Source: Tomocerus qinae (lineage: Eukaryota > Arthropoda > Collembola > Entomobryomorpha > Tomoceridae). From it: a stretch of 64,000 nucleotides of DNA. This document shows, piece after piece, positions 61,401-64,000 of the stretch. Below the pieces are notes generated by a model. It was not told the origin of the DNA. It made no database searches and saw nothing but the letters and a program-made list of their open reading frames with translations. Location: NCBI GenBank assembly GCA_020055645.1, contig CM034547.1, positions 43,540,409 through 43,604,408 of the forward strand, written 5' to 3'. The translations under genes and the position numbers were made by a program. How positions within the stretch are numbered: the stretch's first letter is position 1; the number at the start of each line of letters is the position of its first letter.

Positions 61401-64000
61401 TTACCTGCTGTTAGTTATGTGATTACATCAGCGCATAGCGTTATTATTTGACTTTTTGAGTACATGAAATACTATAAGACCAATCTTATGGATAACATAA
61501 GTATAAAGGTTGGCGAACAAATAATAATATATGAATTATCCAAGAATGTACGCAACATAATACGCACGTATACGGGAAAGCTGTCGTTTGTATGTGCAGA
61601 TACAGGGTTGAAATAAGTGTTATGAATATATGAATGTAATTGTAATCGAATGTGCATCGTATATGGAGTAGTCATTCCTACTAGTAGTCTAGTTTCGAGT
61701 GTTACTAGCTCGACGTATCAATTGATACGGAAAATCTCATCCTACTTGATATTCTATTCATTCTTCCTGATAATGATGAACCTTTGTCATGTACTTACTA
61801 TCAGTATCTTCTTTTCTCATGAATAGTAAATCCTGACTGACTGCTGATTCTACAATGAACGTATGAACTATTGCTCCAGTACTTATTACTAGTACTATAC
61901 ATTATAACACAATTCATAAACATTTGAAAAGAACGTACATAGTAGAGATATGTAGTTATTTAACATTATTAGTTTACCTGCCCAGAGGTATGAGTATTGT
62001 GAACAGTACATTAACTGAAATGAGTAGATACACCCAGGACGATGAATCTTTTTTGCTTATCATAGTAATACTACAAATCTCTCCTCACGTCCATACAAAC
62101 ACTAGAACACTATAATACACACTGTATCTGCACTCTCTTCAAAAAATAGCTAACAATTCACAACAATCCCATACTACAAGCGAATCCTATTGTGGACTGT
62201 CATTTATGGTTAATTCGTATGGGATTCGTGTTACCTGCCGGCTTTATCTAGGGACATTCAGATAGTGGAGTGCCATCAAAATGCTATCTATCTTCTCTCT
62301 CCTTTTTATTTCTTCCATTCTTACGATTTACGAATGTTTACATGCTTGAATATAGCAATTCAGGTTTGTTTTACATAGTAGATGTAAAGTATGTAGACTC
62401 TCCTAATACTCCTACTTATTATACTATTAGTGTAATAGTAGTTTTTCTAACTGAAACAAATCCAGCTAATAGTAGTACCAGTATCAATAACAGTGATTTT
62501 TTGTCAGTAAAAATTTCACCTGCTGCAATATAAAGTAAAAATGCAAGCATTCTACAGTATAGGAATTTGTAAGTACATATGTACTACGTTTACGTTCCAC
62601 GAAGCAAGGTTTTGCGTGTTGCATATACTAGTTCAGACAAACGAAAGCAAGCTGATTTTACAGAGATACACTGACAGACTTAAAAATTTGAGAAATAGCA
62701 AAAAATAAGTTTATATTATACCGGTTTGCACGTATGCCAAACTGTAGTCCAGCATATGGTATGTCAAGACGAACTCTGTATTTGTACGTATCATAAAATA
62801 ATTATATTGATACTGATACTGCTCTGGCATGCATACACTTTACCTTCACTTGTATATGGTTTGATCATTATTAGCTAACTAGAATTGCCCTATAGAATGC
62901 AGATTAAAGCAATAAACTCTAGTTCATCTCATCGCATTGTTAGTTCAACTACACGTATCAGTTTTCTGGTTTTAAGTAAATGCGTTTAAGCAGATTTGGC
63001 AGTCCTGAAGATTTTCTTGTGCAATCTACAAGACACAATACGATGTTATCTTCGTTTAATTGACCAATTCTATGGTTGTAAAAATGGCTAGTTCTCCAAA
63101 TGGTCCTTTCTTCTCTACTTTTAAACTTACGTAGTATTTAGCAAACCTATGATTAGAATCAACCACTACTGTCTATTTACTCACTAATAATATCCGACAA
63201 TATACATATAAATATTCTACTATATGTGCATAGGGTTGTTGAAACTACTTAAATCAGCTGAGTGTGTATATCTTCCATCATATATAATGTGGTACTTATA
63301 GGAACCTTATGCAACACAAAAACGTTCGTTACTCTGTACTATGTAACACAAAATGTAAATCTTGGAGAAACAAGACAGCAGCCACATAAAAACTCAACAT
63401 CAAACTAAACAGACTTATACAGTGAGCTGGTGTTCGTGTCTGTCAGCAGTACCAAAGCTATTTATCTATTGGTAGTTTAGTAGCTTACCTTAAACCCCTA
63501 TAATCTTCAGTTTAGGTAGCTAAACTAACATTTCTCTACAGAAATCAAAAGTTAACATAAGTTTGGAAAAATGTTGTATGTGTCAAGCATTTAAGAGTCA
63601 TGTAACATTCAATATTAGCATACTATTGTACTTACAAGTAGACATAACTCATAATGTGCAACATAATAAATAAAATATCTCTTATGATAAACTGCAGATC
63701 TGCCGCAATTGTGTTTTTGAACGCAAGATAATTATATTGCAGTAAATTATATAATTTTACAGTCACCTTATAGCAAGTTTTACGATTTAACTTAGTTTTA
63801 TTGTATCATCTACTAATTATTCTTAGTGGCATGTCTAATTGTTTTATTATTTTAACTTCAATTGAACTGATATACAAGTTTTTTTGAAAATATTCAAGTG
63901 ACGAAAGTTTTGTAGGATAGATTTTACTAAAACAACATTTGTAAGCAATTTGGGCATTAGTAGGAGTCTTTAGAGAAAACTAGTATTGTAGGCAGAAGAA
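58482..64000 (-). other. kst: Probable long 5' intron of kst
   Basis: About 5.5 kb without a recognisable exon on either strand. I looked for first calponin-homology domain sequence in minus-strand translation and did not see it. Short open frames (for example around 60630-60866 and 61924-62533) have no conserved content. Regulatory elements may be present but none can be named. Confidence 0.5.

Noticed and set aside
62270-62533. 87-codon plus-strand frame at the right end of the window
   Set aside because: Low-complexity, Ser/Thr/Tyr-rich translation of AT-rich DNA with no support.

Overview
This is an AT-rich animal nuclear window, almost certainly from an arthropod. Genes are split by many short GT-AG introns. 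One gene encodes a cuticle protein ending in a Rebers-Riddiford type chitin-binding domain, and another encodes the beta-heavy spectrin (karst) architecture with an internal SH3 domain. A BEL/Pao-type LTR retrotransposon is also present. I cannot name the species or order from the sequence alone.

Layout. 1-669 is the 3' coding end of a glycine/lysine-rich protein gene (+). 1985-6435 is a complete, very young but internally deleted BEL/Pao-like insertion (-), with 483-bp LTRs that look identical and a 5-bp target duplication. 6969-7991 is a unit bounded by short inverted repeats that contains a 40-bp minisatellite. 8-11.8 kb holds no gene I can support. 11.8-22.6 kb is a gene-dense block: acid lipase (+), RING-H2/coiled-coil protein (-), secreted glycine-rich protein (-), CRAL-TRIO lipid-binding protein (-) and mitochondrial dicarboxylate carrier (+). 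25.6-27.9 kb holds two tandem secreted thioredoxin-like genes (-). 28.6-30.6 kb is the repetitive cuticle protein (-). 32.2-34.6 kb is COP9 signalosome subunit 3 (-). From 36.7 to at least 58.5 kb runs beta-heavy spectrin (-): 25 coding exons and 4,068 codons, starting inside its actin-binding domain, with the first calponin-homology domain outside the window. A rhodopsin-class GPCR gene (+) sits antisense inside the spectrin intron that splits the SH3 domain. 58.5-64 kb looks like a long 5' intron of the spectrin gene.

Exon structures were built by hand from conserved protein sequence, GT/AG borders and phase. For all nine fully contained genes on which I report a total, the joined exons sum to a multiple of three and give a length sensible for the family. 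The genes do not form a pathway; they are unrelated housekeeping, structural and secreted functions, as expected for an animal locus. I found no convincing previously undescribed system. The best items for follow-up are the frame-preserving deletions in the retroelement, the nested GPCR, the atypical thioredoxin pair, and an unexplained coding-like segment in a spectrin intron at about 47.0-47.8 kb.
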